Assembly (NCBI GenBank): GCA_009763385.1
Contig: CM019822.1
Span: forward strand, 23,244,842 to 23,308,841
Origin: Coix lacryma-jobi var. lacryma-jobi
Lineage: Eukaryota > Streptophyta > Magnoliopsida > Poales > Poaceae
Reading direction: 5' to 3'
Length of the DNA stretch: 64,000 nt
Shown: one piece after another, positions 1-11,040 of the stretch
Numbering within the stretch: position 1 is the stretch's first letter
Layout: each line of letters begins with the position of its first letter
Made by a program: the position numbers and the translations under genes
Notes under the pieces: generated by a model
Told to the model about the DNA's origin: nothing
The model's database searches: none
What the model saw: only the letters and a program-made list of their open reading frames with translations

Positions 1-503
1 AGCCGCAGCGACCCGGGCGGGTACACGCCGCCGTAGGGGGACGGCGGCTCGGGCGCGTACCCGTAGCCGCCGTAGCCGTAATGCGGCGGGTACGGGAGCA
101 GCGGGGGGTGGTGGTGGTGGGGAAGCGGGTCGTAGCCGCCGGCGACGCGGCGGGGAGGCGAGGAGGTCACGGAGCCGGAGTCGGAGTCGGAGGACGGCGC
201 GAAGTTGATGTGCGACGAGGAGTGCGGCGGCGAGGATGACGCGGCGGCGGTGGGTGGCGCGGGCGCGGGCGACGGCGCGTCGACGTCCTTGCGCGCGGCG
301 GGCAGCGCGAGGCGCGGCTGGCCCGGGGCGGCGGTCATGAGGAGGTGGAGCGCCGCGGCGACGGACGCGAGCGAGTCCGCCAGCGCGTCATGCGCGTCGG
401 CGAGCGCGTAGCGGTGGCGCACGGCGGCCGCGAGCAGGTCGGCGCGGCCCCGGCACAGCGCCACGGCCTCCTGGTCGTCCAGCTTGGACCCCTTGCACCC
501 CAT
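1..503 (-). CDS. DUF630/DUF632 protein (NRG2/REL2-like), 5' part only
   Basis: The minus-strand frame starts at an ATG at 503 and stays open to the window edge, giving about 167 codons; the 3' part lies outside. The protein begins MGCKGSKLDDQEAV, and the first 60 residues match the DUF630 N-terminal domain (conserved C-R-R/L-L and Y-LA-AH pattern). Gly2-Cys3 is a plausible N-myristoylation and palmitoylation site, which suggests membrane attachment. Then comes a Pro/Ser-rich linker with the SSSHINF-SSDSDS motif common between DUF630 and DUF632. Family members include Arabidopsis NRG2 (nitrate signalling) and rice REL2 (leaf rolling). The DUF632 part is not in view, so the exact orthologue is open. 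The start is chosen because MGC is the family start. Confidence 0.87.
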   Translation of the reverse strand, partial: MGCKGSKLDDQEAVALCRGRADLLAAAVRHRYALADAHDALADSLASVAAALHLLMTAAPGQPRLALPAARKDVDAPSPAPAPPTAAASSSPPHSSSHINFAPSSDSDSGSVTSSPPRRVAGGYDPLPHHHHPPLLPYPPHYGYGGYGYAPEPPSPYGGVYPPGSLR

Positions 504-1401
504 CGCCTTGGCGCAAACCCGGAATCGCTCGGCCGAAAGAGAGAGGGGAAGAAAAAAAAACTCGCTCAGACCCTCGCGGCGCGGCGCGGCATGGCGGTGG
601 GCAGGGACGCCGTGGCTGTGCTCTGAGACTGGGGTGGAACAAACGGGTGAGAAACGAGGAGACGATGACGCCGCGAGCGAGCGAGAGCGGACCGGTGCCG
701 GGTGTGGGCTGCTGCGGATGATTATAACGCGCGGATGCGGGTGCGGCGCGTGCGCTAGAGACTGATCGCGCGCGCCGCCGGGGCCGGGGGTGCCGCGGGG
801 CGGGGGTGTTGATGGGGAGAATCTTCTCTTGGGTTTGTTTGCACTCGCGCGGCCGCCCTCTCCTTCTCCTTTTCCAGGCTTGATGTGGCAGGCGGCTCTT
901 GTTGGCTTGCGGGGCGGTGGCGGTGGCGGTGGGTGGGTGAGCCGGTGAGGGATGGGGGAAACGGACGAAATCACGAAAGAGTGGACTACGGGACGACGAT
1001 GGTCTCTCCCTCTCGTCTGTTCTAGCACGCGAGCAACGGCGACGCGAGTGCGGGGAACGTGAAGGGGGGACGGCGGACAGGCGAGCAAGGGCACGGAGCC
1101 ACGGAGGAAGAGAGGCCAACCCGACCCGAGGGCACGAGGCCAAGGTCGTCTTCCTCGTTACCCTCTTTTGTCCGCTTGTCTTTGGAGGGACGTGCGTGAG
1201 CGCGGCCGCCCTCCGCCCCGCCTGGCCGAGGGCCGAGGCCGACCCGAGCAAACGGAGAGAGAGGCCAGCGGGCAGCAGGCTTGCGACTGCGGCGTCTGCA
1301 TGCAGATACAGGCAGATGCAGATGCGGCCGCAGCAGCCAGCGCTCGGTTTGGTGTCAGGGGCTCTGGGCATTGACGCGCCGTCTTGATTGCGTCCGCTCT
1401 C
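504..1401. other. 5' leader and promoter region of the DUF630/DUF632 gene
   Basis: This GC-rich stretch lies upstream of the minus-strand start at 503. Long open frames here on both strands are composition artefacts. I see no certain TATA box and no second gene. Confidence 0.5.
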
Positions 1402-1856
1402 AGACTATCCGCACTCATCTTCTTCTATTTTCATCCTCTATAGTGTCTGGTCATCAAGATTCTTTCCTCTATACTTATTTCTCCCGCATCCATCCATCCT
1501 CTATATCATCCTTCATCCACTGTAGGTCCACTTATCACTTTATCTAAATATATCCATGCGAGATCTAGTTTTGAAGAATTAATTGCAACAAATTTAATGG
1601 TGCAATTGAAATTTAATTTGGTTTTACAGTTTGTGAGATATAACATTTTTTTTATCACAAATTCGTTGGGGCCCACCAGTGCTGCCAGCTCGCCTACGCC
1701 TCTCTCGGCGCGCGGAGCTGTGCCTGGCCACGGGGCCCGCACTCGATAGCGTTGGTCCGCCAGCCCGCTTATATACTCGATACAGGATACAGGCAGCGTT
1801 TTTTTTCCTCTACATCCTATACCGCAGGTGGATAGCGGTACCAGTGCGGAAAGCCT
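1402..1856 (+). mobile_element. Tourist-like MITE, copy A of the GACTATCCGCAC family
   Basis: It starts with AGACTATCCGCAC and ends with an imperfect inverted copy (GTGCGGAAAGCCT, ending 1856). The interior shares long blocks with copies at 3903-4391 (inverted) and 15609-25986 (split by a MULE): an ATCCTCTATATCATC-rich part, then AGATCTAGTTTT, then TGTGAGATATAACATTTT followed by a GGGCCCACC block. It has no coding capacity. No clean target duplication is left on this copy. Confidence 0.7.
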
Positions 1857-2104
1857 CACCACGTACGGGCTTGACCGGTCTCCATCAGCGGATCCCCGCC
1901 AGGGACGCGCCGGTGCGCACTGCGCGGCCGGCGCTCCTCCCGTCCCATCCCATCCCACGCGATCAATCCGCTGCTGTGCCGTGCAGTGCAGGCCTTCCAC
2001 CGCGCCAGTGAGGCTCACTGTAGTCGGTGGATAAAATTTTTTTGGTGTACAGTAGGAGTTTATTAAGAATAAGCTAATAAAGAAAATAAATTATATATTA
2101 CACG

Positions 2105-2596
2105 TAGGATTTATTCTCGCTTCCCAAGAAATCAATATTTTATAACTTTAGCCAATTACATATTAAAGAATATTAATATTTATAATACATAACTAGGATC
2201 GTTAAATATACTTTTATAATAAATTTATTTGAAGATATATACTCCCTCCGTTCTAAATTATAAGTCATTCCAACAATTTTGGAGAGTAAAAGCATCTCAA
2301 GTTTGACCAAAATTTATAGAGATAAACACAAAGATTTATGATATCAAATAGGTATACTAAGAAAGTATAACTAATGAAGAATCTAATAGTACTAAGCGGA
2401 TATCATAAATGATATTATTATTGTATATAAATTTGGTCAAACTTTAAAAAGTTTGAGTCTCTAAGATTCTTGTGATGACTTATAATTTGGAACAGAGGGA
2501 GTAAATGTCATACGTATTTTCCACAAACTTAGTCAAAGTTAACAAAGTTTGACTAACACACACCCCATTACGTCTTCTATTATTGAACGGAGCGAG
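2105..2596 (+). mobile_element. Stowaway-type MITE, 5' end degraded, interrupted by another Stowaway
   Basis: The right end reads GAACGGAGCGAG followed by TA. The interior (TTCTCGCTTCCCAAGAAAT, then AATAAATTTATTTGAAGATATA, then ACTTAGTCAAAGTTAACAAAG) matches the elements at 10065-10299 and 10366-10587. A second MITE sits inside it at 2242-2501. The left boundary is approximate. Confidence 0.55.
2242..2501 (+). mobile_element. Stowaway MITE (Tc1/mariner type)
   Basis: Terminal inverted repeats CTCCCTCCGTTCTAAATTAT and ATAATTTGGAACAGAGGGAG are flanked by TA on both sides, the usual Stowaway duplication. Length is 260 bp and there is no coding capacity. It lies inside an older Stowaway-like element. 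Confidence 0.88.
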
Positions 2597-2832
2597 TATT
2601 TACTATAGCACAATATCACCAAATTATAGACTACTAATTAGTTTTAAAAACTATCTTGTAAAGTTATCGCAGTATATGTAATTAGTTATTTTTAGCCTGT
2701 ATTTAATATTCTATATATATGTGTTTAAACATTTAATATGATAGGTGGAAAGTTTTTTTAGGTGAGAACTAAACAACCCTCGGTTTTTGAAAAATCTCTA
2801 AATCTTTGAGATTTTGAACAGAGAATCATTTA

Positions 2833-3172
2833 GGCCTTATTTAGTTTCTACCTAAAAACTTTTTATCCGTCATATTGAATGTTTGGACACATACATGAAG
2901 TATTAAATGTACACTAAAAATAACTAATTACATAGATTATAATAACTTTACGAGATGATTTGTTAAGTCTAATTAATCTTTAATTTGACAATATTATGCT
3001 ACAGTAATTATGTGCTAATGACGAATTAATTAGTCTTAATAAAATTGTCTCACCTTTTTCTGATGGAATATGTAATTTAATTTCTCATTATTTTATTTTT
3101 AATAATACAAATTAGTATTAAAACATCTAACATGACACTTGAAAACTTTGTGCTCGTGAAATAAACAAGGGC
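2833..3172 (+). mobile_element. Tourist-like MITE with TTA duplication
   Basis: The ends GGCCTTATTTAG and AAATAAACAAGGGC form imperfect terminal inverted repeats, flanked by TTA at 2830-2832 and 3173-3175, the target duplication expected of PIF/Harbinger elements. The AT-rich interior is shared with the MITE at 58171-58512, which has nearly the same length (342 against 340 bp). Confidence 0.78.
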
Positions 3173-3175
3173 TTA

Positions 3176-3902
3176 ATATTGTAATTGATTGGTAGCGGTA
3201 TTCATAAACAGCAGCAGGTGGGGAAAAGGCCTGGCTGAAAACTAGAACCAAATCCGATAAAAAAAAAGTTACCACCACATCACAATGATGATGGCCCGTC
3301 CTGAAATGATCATGCACCAATGACAGGCTCCTTTTCTTTTTCGCACTGATGCCCCATCCTTCCTTTATCCCCGGCGTCGTCGACCCATTTTTTGACACTG
3401 TTTCACTGCTCCGTTCCGGAGTGGAAGCCGAGGACCACCACTCCGATTCCGGTCCCTTTGCCGTTTGGGGACAGCAAAACGCAGACGAGCCGACGAGGAG
3501 GCGGGGGCCGAGACGCGAGACCCGAGAGGTTGTTGTAGGTGTAGCAGTGTAGCACCAAGATCGCAACGCAGCTCAGAGAGCATGCATGTACTCCACTGAC
3601 CTCGTTGGCCCGTGGCCGAGGCCAGTCCCTATCTTTTCTGGCACTTGCCATTGCCATTGCCATGCTTCGCCTTCCTTTTTCTTCTACCCCTCTGTAGTCC
3701 GTCCGGACTCCGGACTCGCTCGCTGCAGCATCTGTTCAACTTTCGTGGGGGGCCGCCGGCCGGCCGGGCGCAACATGCATCTGCCTGGTTCTTCTTTGGG
3801 TTAACTCCATCAACCACTGTCTTCTCCAGTAGTTTCTTGGCTCTCAACCATTTATCCCCACCGTTGTCCTTGGAGGAGGATATGCATATGCATGTCCGTC
3901 TA
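3176..3902. other. Intergenic, nothing recognised
   Basis: Mixed-composition sequence. The short open frames show no codon-use signal or family motif that I can support. Confidence 0.4.
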
Positions 3903-4391
3903 AGACTACCCGCACTGGGGTACTGTAAAAGTTCCTGCAGTAAACGAATAGAAAAAATGTTGCTGCACCGGCCAACGCTAAAACTTACGCAACCAGCTTC
4001 CTCACGCTAAATATAGCGAGCGACGAGTCTATGGCGGACGTACGGGAGTCTGGGAGCACCGCGCGTGGCGGACGTACGGGGGTCACGCGGGCAGTGCGCG
4101 TGGAGAGGGCAGTGGTGGGCCCCACCTTATTATGCAAAAATAAAATGTTATATCTCACAAATCGAAAACCCAAATTAAATTCCGATTGCACCATTGAATT
4201 CGTTGCAATTAATTTTTTAAAACTAGATCTCTCATGGATATATATTTAGATAAAGTGACAAGTGGACCCACAGTGGATAGATGATGATATAGAGGATGAA
4301 TGGATGCGGGAGAAATGAGTATAGAGAAGAGAATCTTGATGACGAGGCAGTATAAATGATGAAAATAGAGGAACGTGAGTGCGGATAGTGT
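3903..4391 (-). mobile_element. Tourist-like MITE, copy B of the GACTATCCGCAC family (inverted)
   Basis: The left end AGACTACCCGCAC and right end GTGCGGATAGTGT are inverted repeats. Reverse-complemented, the interior aligns along its length with copy A at 1402-1856. Flanks read TAA and TAG, close to but not a perfect 3-bp duplication. Length is 489 bp, noncoding. Confidence 0.75.
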
Positions 4392-6273
4392 AGCTTGGTG
4401 GCCCTTTTTCTTTGGCTGCCACTCACCGTTGCAAATGGGACACGGGGGCTCGCTCAATCCGAGCGTGCGTGCGTGCTGTGCGCTGCCATCTGAGGTTCTG
4501 TCACGCGTCACTGTTCACTTATACTGTTCACCGCACCACCGTCTCTGCAACGACATGCTACTGTAATTCATGAGCGTGCACTGTAGCGAGTCGAGCCGGT
4601 AGGGGACTCCTCCATTGCAAGGGAAAAAGAACGGGACCAGCTCCTGCCTGCAAAATAATAATTCAGATGCTTTGGCTTCGCAGAAGAGGCCATGCAACAT
4701 GCATTTGCATACCAATGAATGAACACAATCAAACATGCATGCACGCACGCACGGCCGCAGCTCGTCTCGATCGCTCCTCCATGGCTCCATTCCATCCGCC
4801 GGTCGCGGCAGCGGCTAGCCTCCGATCGAGTCCGACCCGTGTCGTCCAACTGACGGCGACGTGAGGACGTCACCCCACGGACAACGGACGAGCTGAGGTC
4901 GAGACTCGAGAGGCGACGACGATGCTGGACGCGGCCATTGGCGTGCGGGCGATCAGGGGACGACAAGGGAGCCATGTGCGGCGACGGCTTCGTTACTGCT
5001 TTTTTTTTTTTTTTTTGCTTTTTTTATTTACTTAGCACTAGTGTTATTTATCACAACTGAAATCATTGAGCCATGCGTGGTACAGCACCAATTTTTCTAT
5101 AGTTTGTTCCGTACGTTGAGACTTTTTTTGTGGGTACAGTAACAATCCATGTTACTGTACACCGTTAGGTTTTTTTGTGCGCGTGCGGCATGGACATAGT
5201 ATTCTCAATGTTAGCAGTACAAGCTGGCAGGCACAAGACTACTACTCGTACACAAGAGAAGCACCGCTAGATCTCCTGCATCGCAAAACTTTCCAAAAGC
5301 CATTGCCATCCAGATCAGCGCCGCTTCTATTATCATCTCGATCTCAACTCTATCGCCAGCCACCATCATCTAGACTCTGAGCGCGAGCGAGCACATAGCT
5401 AACCACTAGTCAGAAAAGTCCACTGTACTGTGTACAGTATGTTCGTTGAAAGGAAAAAGGAAGACAATGCAAAGCCGACCGTATATCCAACTTTGCGAGC
5501 TGGGGCCCACACACACGCAGCAACAATCCATGTTGGTAATGGTTAGGAGGAGGAGGAGGCAGCAGCTGCAGCTCACAGCTCAGCATGGGCGCCCACACCA
5601 GGTGACCAAAGGAACGGCCACACTCTCCAGTCTCCACTCTCCAGAAAGATTCACTGTAGAACAAAGCGAGACACTCCTCCGCATGCACTCAACTCATGAG
5701 GCAACGGAAAAAATAAAGACACGTAGGTGCTGCGTGCGTGATTGCTCACTTCTACTGTACATTCTACTCCTATCTCTATCCCATCGGGACCATCGCTTTA
5801 CACGTTTGTGGATGTGGTAGTTTATTTTTTTTTCCTCTCTTCACACTTGCACAGTTGCACGTACCTTTGACACGCACTCCCAAGCCAAAGAAAAAGGAAT
5901 GGAAACCATACTGTTGGAAAAAGAACACTAAATAGTAGTTTATACTGTATTGTGTCGTGACAATTGTGGTCATTGTGCTGTAGTTGCTATGGTTCACAAG
6001 TGGCTGGCTACATACATGGACATATAACTAAAGATAACAATAGAGACCCATCACTTGATACCCGACGGCTATTTAAATAAGAATTAAACATATTATTGAT
6101 GAGTGTATAAATAGACAAAACTCTTCGCCTGTCAAATACGCGGGTATTGGAATGTTCTAGCAGTTCCTATGCTCGTTAACAAAAAAAAAACTGAAAACCG
6201 AAATAGACTCTTAGATATTCCACTTTCTTTGGCCCAAAAAAAACCAATGTAGCCTACTCTAGCCCTAAGTATT
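4392..6273. other. Intergenic, nothing recognised
   Basis: I see T-rich runs near 5001-5018 and assorted short frames, none with a recognisable protein family. No RNA gene was identified. Confidence 0.4.
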
Positions 6274-6521
6274 TAGGGACTATTTGGTTAGAGCCCCTAG
6301 ATCGAGTTTAGCCACTAAAATTAGTCCCTAAAGTACCAAACACCCCACTAAAATTTAGGGACCACTAAAATTTAGGGGTATTTAGTCATGAAGAGGTAGC
6401 TAAAAGTGACTAAAATTTAGTGGTCTTTAGTCACTATATAACCAAACATGGTCGCTAAACTCTAGGGAGCACTAAACTTTAGTGGACACTAAACTTTAAG
6501 GTGCCTAACAAAACAGGGCCT
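6274..6521. mobile_element. Probable MITE rich in CTAAA/TTTAG motifs
   Basis: The left end AGGGACTATTTGGTTA and right end TAACAAAACAGGGCC are imperfect inverted repeats. The interior alternates CACTAAAATTTAG and its complement and would fold strongly. No clear target duplication was found, so the superfamily (hAT is possible) is left open. Confidence 0.5.
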
Positions 6522-7680
6522 TAATCCCCCTCCTCTCCTAATCGACCAATCCCCTTCTCCCTCCTCCCCCTCCTCGACATGCCACCACCCTACCACCCAT
6601 AGCTCACATCTTCCTTCTAGCCGTCCAATGGCACACCACTACTATACCTATAATTTACCTGAAAACCTTCCACACCTTTCATTATTGGTGGGTACAATCC
6701 TGCAGGCAATGTATGGGTAATCCGTCGGGTCTAGTTTACCTAATCGGGTATAGGTGTCTAAGGAAAATTCTTCACTTGAAATATAAGGATTTTGATGGTA
6801 TTAGATTTTTCGGTTGGTGATAGATATGGGGTGTCAATAGCGGATGAGAATTTACCTATTGCCATCCATCCTGACAAATTACAAGACTGATCTTTATTTC
6901 GGGCCCAACGCCACTAGTCTTTGCCCTCCAGGCTTCATCTGACACCAACAGGAATAAAATCTGATCTAAATCCCATAGAGACATGGGTGAAACTGGTGAT
7001 CAAATGCGTAACCCACATGCAAAGATGAAGGGGCTCATAATTCTTGGATCAGTCTATGATTGCTGCTGCCTTTTGTAGGACAGGAGACCCGTACTCTGCA
7101 CGATTTCAGTGTGATTGGATGAGCATTTTGTTTTTCCTCTTTAATTTTGTCCGCCAGCAGAAAAGGATTTGTCATGGAGCACTTGGACCCAACGCAAAAG
7201 AAAGTCATGCTCTTTAAGGTTTTTCTTTCCTATAAATTTTCTTTATGGAAATTGATGTTCCAGCACATAACCGTGGAATATTCTCATGAAAACTCTGATC
7301 CGGAGCGACATTTCTAACGACATCTCTATTCCGTATAGTACAGCTGTACAAACATGCAAGAAAGACACTCCCCCACTGCTTTTTGGCATGCATTGGGCTA
7401 TTGTGGTCGGTAGGTTTGAAGACTGAAGATTGGTTACGTCCTGTGAAAGAAGCTTGCAAATTCAAAAGAATGGAGTGCAGAGTACTACTAGCTAGATCAC
7501 TGAACCTGAACTGATGGAGAGCTCTTTCACTTTACCCTTTCCCTTTCTATTGCAGAACAGCTGGAAGATTTACCCTAGCGAGCTACTAGTACCCACCTGG
7601 TCCTAGAATGAGTGCTGACGGGGTGAAGTATTTCCATAGACCGTGCTCCGTAGATCACATGACTGTAAATGTGGAAAATA
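6522..7680. other. Intergenic, nothing recognised
   Basis: It opens with a pyrimidine-rich block near 6530-6580. No open frame here resembles a known family. Confidence 0.4.
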
Positions 7681-8639
7681 GAGTAAAGTCCACCACTGAT
7701 CTCTAAACTTGTTTGTCTGTATCATCCCGGTCCCTAAACTCGCAAATCGACCGTTTATGTCCTCAAACTTGTTCGGTTGTGTCATCCTGGTCCTTAAACT
7801 TATTCGGTTATGTCATCCTGGTCCCTAAACTTGCAAATCACCTGTTTAGGTCCTCAAACTTATTCAATTATGTTATCCTGACATCTAAACTTTGTTTTGA
7901 GTCTCATCTAGATCTAAACATGACAATTTAAAAACTTTATATCAACAAATAATTCATAATTTTTTCATATGAACTCGAACGAAAATACACTTTATATCAA
8001 AATTGTAGTCCTTGATGCAATCTATAACTTTGTAGTTTAATTTTTTTTGAATTAAAATTATTTAGAGTCTCGAAATATTATTTTATGATTATAGATTTTT
8101 AAATTTAAAATTTAAAACTATCAAACAATCTTGAATATTGACATGATCTATATAAAAGTTATAGTTCTCAATGCAATCTACAATGTTGTAGGTGATTTTT
8201 TTATTTAAAGTAGTTTAGTATCCAAAAATTTAGTTTTAAATTTTAAATTTCAAAATCTATAAACATACAATAATATTTTGGGACTCTAAACAATTTTAAT
8301 TCAAAAACTTTTCGATTACAACGTTGTAGATCGCATCGAGAGCTACAATTTTGATATAAAGGTTGTCTTCATTCGAGATCATATTGAAAACTTATGAATT
8401 ATTTTTTGATATAAAGTTTTAGATCACCCTGTTTTAATCTAGATGAGACTCAAAAACCAAGTTTAGAGACTAGTATGACACAACTGAACAAGTTTAAGAA
8501 CTTAAATGGGTGATTTGTAACTTTAGGGACCGAAATGACACAAGTGAACAAGTTTGAGGACCTAAACGGTCAATTTGCAAGTTTAGGGACCGGAATGACA
8601 CAACAGTATAAGTTTAGGGACCGGTGATGGACTTTACTC
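7681..8639. mobile_element. 959-bp fold-back (long inverted repeat) element, MULE-like
   Basis: The ends GAGTAAAGTCCACCA and TGGACTTTACTC are inverted. Each arm is made of short repeats of the type GGTCCCTAAACTTGCAAAT and TCCTCAAACTTGTTCGGTTG, read in opposite directions on the two sides, with an AT-rich centre that is also self-complementary. Flanking 9-mers TGGAAAATA and TCAAAAATA agree at 7 of 9 positions, which fits a decayed 9-bp Mutator-type duplication. There is no coding capacity. Confidence 0.7.
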
Positions 8640-8793
8640 TCAAAAATATAACCAGCATAGCAAGTTCAGATGCCAGACTTTGCTCGTGTGTGTGCCTCTT
8701 AGATAGGGATTGGGCTTCTCCAAAAATAGAGAAACGAGAAAAACAACTTTGGCATGTTTCTGGCTTCGGAAGCCGTTTCCGGTAGAGATTTTA

Positions 8794-9057
8794 GGGGCCG
8801 TTTGCGAGTGCTCCATGGAGCGGATTCTTAGAAAGAATCACTCTCTGGCTGTCAAACATATTTTTCAGCGAGATATTTCGTTGATTCTGTGAAGTGAACT
8901 AAGAGGCTGAGAGGTAAAAAAGTAAATTTACCTGATTCTGTGAAGTGATTCTCTATCTTGATTTTGAGAGTTTATGTTAAAAAATCAAAGAGGATCACTT
9001 TCATTAACATAATCACTTCACCAGAGAATTAGGGAGCACAGCTCTCCAAATAGACCC
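8794..9057. mobile_element. Tourist-like MITE with TTA duplication
   Basis: It begins GGGGCCGTTTG and ends CAAATAGACCC, with TTA at 8791-8793 and 9058-9060. The inner part contains inverted GATTCT/AGAATC and AGTGATT/AATCACT motifs. The inverted repeat is imperfect, so the boundaries rest mainly on the TTA flanks. Confidence 0.6.
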
Positions 9058-9760
9058 TTAATTAAACAGATGGAGATGCAATTATAAAAAGAACCTTCTA
9101 AAGAAGACCTCTATTGGTTTATATGTTTCCTTCCATGCATCTTTAAATATTATTGTAATAGAAGTAATAGGGTGAGAAATCCAACTCTACCCACTTCATT
9201 GCAAGTTACAACACTAACATAATATGTTCTGCTTAGTTAAACAAGTGCAGCTAATTATGTTCCAGCTAATAACTATCTGCTAATAATTAGCTGCTACACT
9301 AACTAAAATAAATTTAAACAGGTGCAGCTAATGTGACAGCTAATAACTATCTTCACTAACTAGATAAATCCAGCTAACAACAGTCAATAGATGAAAAAAT
9401 GGACTGCCCTTGCCGTTGCTAACATCTTTACTCGTCTTCGATCCCTCCACCCACACACACATTCCAATTCAAGCGTGTTGCTGACTTGTTGCCACTGCCC
9501 CTCTTGTCGCTACCTTATACCATTGCACTATCCTCGCTGACTTCCACTACACATTCCAATTCAAGTATGTTGCTGACTTGTCGCTACCTTCTACCATTGC
9601 CCTATCCTCACTAACTTTCGCATCTACCCTGACCTCCTATGTCGCAACCCATCTACATGTCATATATGGAGGGAGTAGCTACTAAGGCTTATATGTCGTA
9701 GAGTCTATCAACCGAATAGGGCGACTATTGTTTCGTTAATAAATACTGTCTAGTTATATA
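9058..9760. other. Intergenic with AGCTAATAACTA repeats
   Basis: Between about 9235 and 9385 the motif CAGCTAATAACTATCT and relatives recur several times, perhaps a decayed MITE. A partly duplicated block (CATTCCAATTCAAG, TTGCTGACTTGT) recurs near 9460 and 9550. No gene seen. Confidence 0.4.
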
Positions 9761-10019
9761 CTTCCGCCGTATAGGAAACATATGACGTTTTAGACATGGT
9801 TTCGGTTAAACACATTGGGAATATAAATAATGAATAACTTTTAAATTATTGAGAGTTTGAAAATATAAAAACTATATGAATGAATTTGTCTTGAAAAATA
9901 CTTTCATATATATATATATCATTTTTTTAATAAATACTTTTAGTATAAAGAAAGTCAAAGTTGTACTTTGGAGACCTTGTCGATGCTCAAAACATCATCT
10001 ATTTCCTCTATGGAGGGAG
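9761..10019. mobile_element. Stowaway-like MITE
   Basis: It runs from TA-CTTCCGCCGTATAGGAAACATA to CTATGGAGGGAG-TA. The terminal repeats are imperfect but TA flanks both sides. AT-rich and noncoding. Confidence 0.6.
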
Positions 10020-10064
10020 TATCGTTGGAGATTATTGCGACTACAGCTTCACACTTATCATATA

Positions 10065-10299
10065 CTCCTTCCGTCCCAAAATAGATGTCATTCTCGCTTC
10101 CCGAGAAATAACTGCCGGTAATTATATATTAAAATCTATAAATATTTATAATAAGTAATTAGTATCATCGGAGAGATCTTTAAGTCTAGTTTTGTAACAA
10201 ATTTATTTGGAGATATAAATATTGTACGTATTTTATATAAATTGAGTCAAACTTGTGGCACGAAAACTCAAAATGACTTCCTTTCTGGGACGGAGGAAG
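10065..10299. mobile_element. Stowaway MITE
   Basis: Terminal repeats CTCCTTCCGTCCCAAAATAG and CTGGGACGGAGGAAG are flanked by TA on both sides. The interior matches the older element at 2105-2596 and the one at 10366-10587. Confidence 0.82.
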
Positions 10300-10365
10300 T
10301 ATGGAATAACTCTATCAGCTACAGCGTAATCCAAATAAGCTGCTGTATGTACACCACTACTAGTA

Positions 10366-10587
10366 CTCACTTCTGAAAAGTCAACTATCTTTTACTATGA
10401 GTAAATATTAATACTTATGGTACACAGTTAACAATTAGTATTGTTAAATGGATATTTGAATGTATTTCTATAATAAATTTATTTGAAAACATAAATCTTA
10501 CACGTATTTTTTATAAATCTAATCAAAGTTAGAAAGTTTTAATATACACGCATCTTGTAGTGACTTTTTTTTTAAGAACGGAGTGAG
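10366..10587. mobile_element. Stowaway MITE, diverged
   Basis: It runs from TA-CTCACTTCTGAAAAGTCA to AAGAACGGAGTGAG-TA, with the family interior (AATAAATTTATTTGAAAACATAA). The left end is more decayed than the right. Confidence 0.65.
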
Positions 10588-10809
10588 TACCGGGTATAGC
10601 CTTGCAATTCTACACGTACTGTACCGGGTATAGTGCCATTTCGTGGCACTTTGTGCCTACGCGCGCATAGGGAATGCAATAATTTTCAGCACTGGTCAGT
10701 TCAGTGTCCGAAGCTTCTGAATATACTCAGCTCTACGCTACGGAGTACTCAGCATACAGTACAAGATTATTAAAATATTCGTAGCCACTAAAAGGCAGGA
10801 GCTGAGTAT

Positions 10810-11040
10810 GGCCTTGTTCACTTCGCAACATTACCCAAAATATTTTGCGCAGTAAAATTTTTACACGCATGCATGGAGCATTAAATGTAGGTAAAAAAAT
10901 AACTAATTGTACTTTTAGTCTGCTCATATCGAGACGAATCTTTTGAGTCTAGTTAGGTCATGTTTGGACAAAGTTTGTCAAATAACAACGAAAGTACTAC
11001 AGTAACTTTTTCCAACATATTTCGCGAACTGAACAAGACC
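10810..11040. mobile_element. MITE, GGCCTTGTTCAC family
   Basis: The ends GGCCTTGTTCACTTCGC and GCGAACTGAACAAGACC are inverted repeats. TAT flanks both sides (10807-10809 and 11041-11043). The interior (TTAAATGTAGGTAAAAA, then TATCGAGACGAATCTTTTGAG, then GTTTGTCAAATAACAACGAAA) recurs at 26340-26568 and 26982-27221. Confidence 0.75.

Noticed and set aside
388..1371. 327-codon minus-strand open frame near the window start
   Set aside because: It overlaps the DUF630 reading frame in another frame, has low-complexity Arg/Pro/Ser content and matches no family. High GC explains the lack of stops.
4981..5018. T-rich run as a retroposon tail
   Set aside because: I found no matching target duplication or SINE/LINE body beside it.
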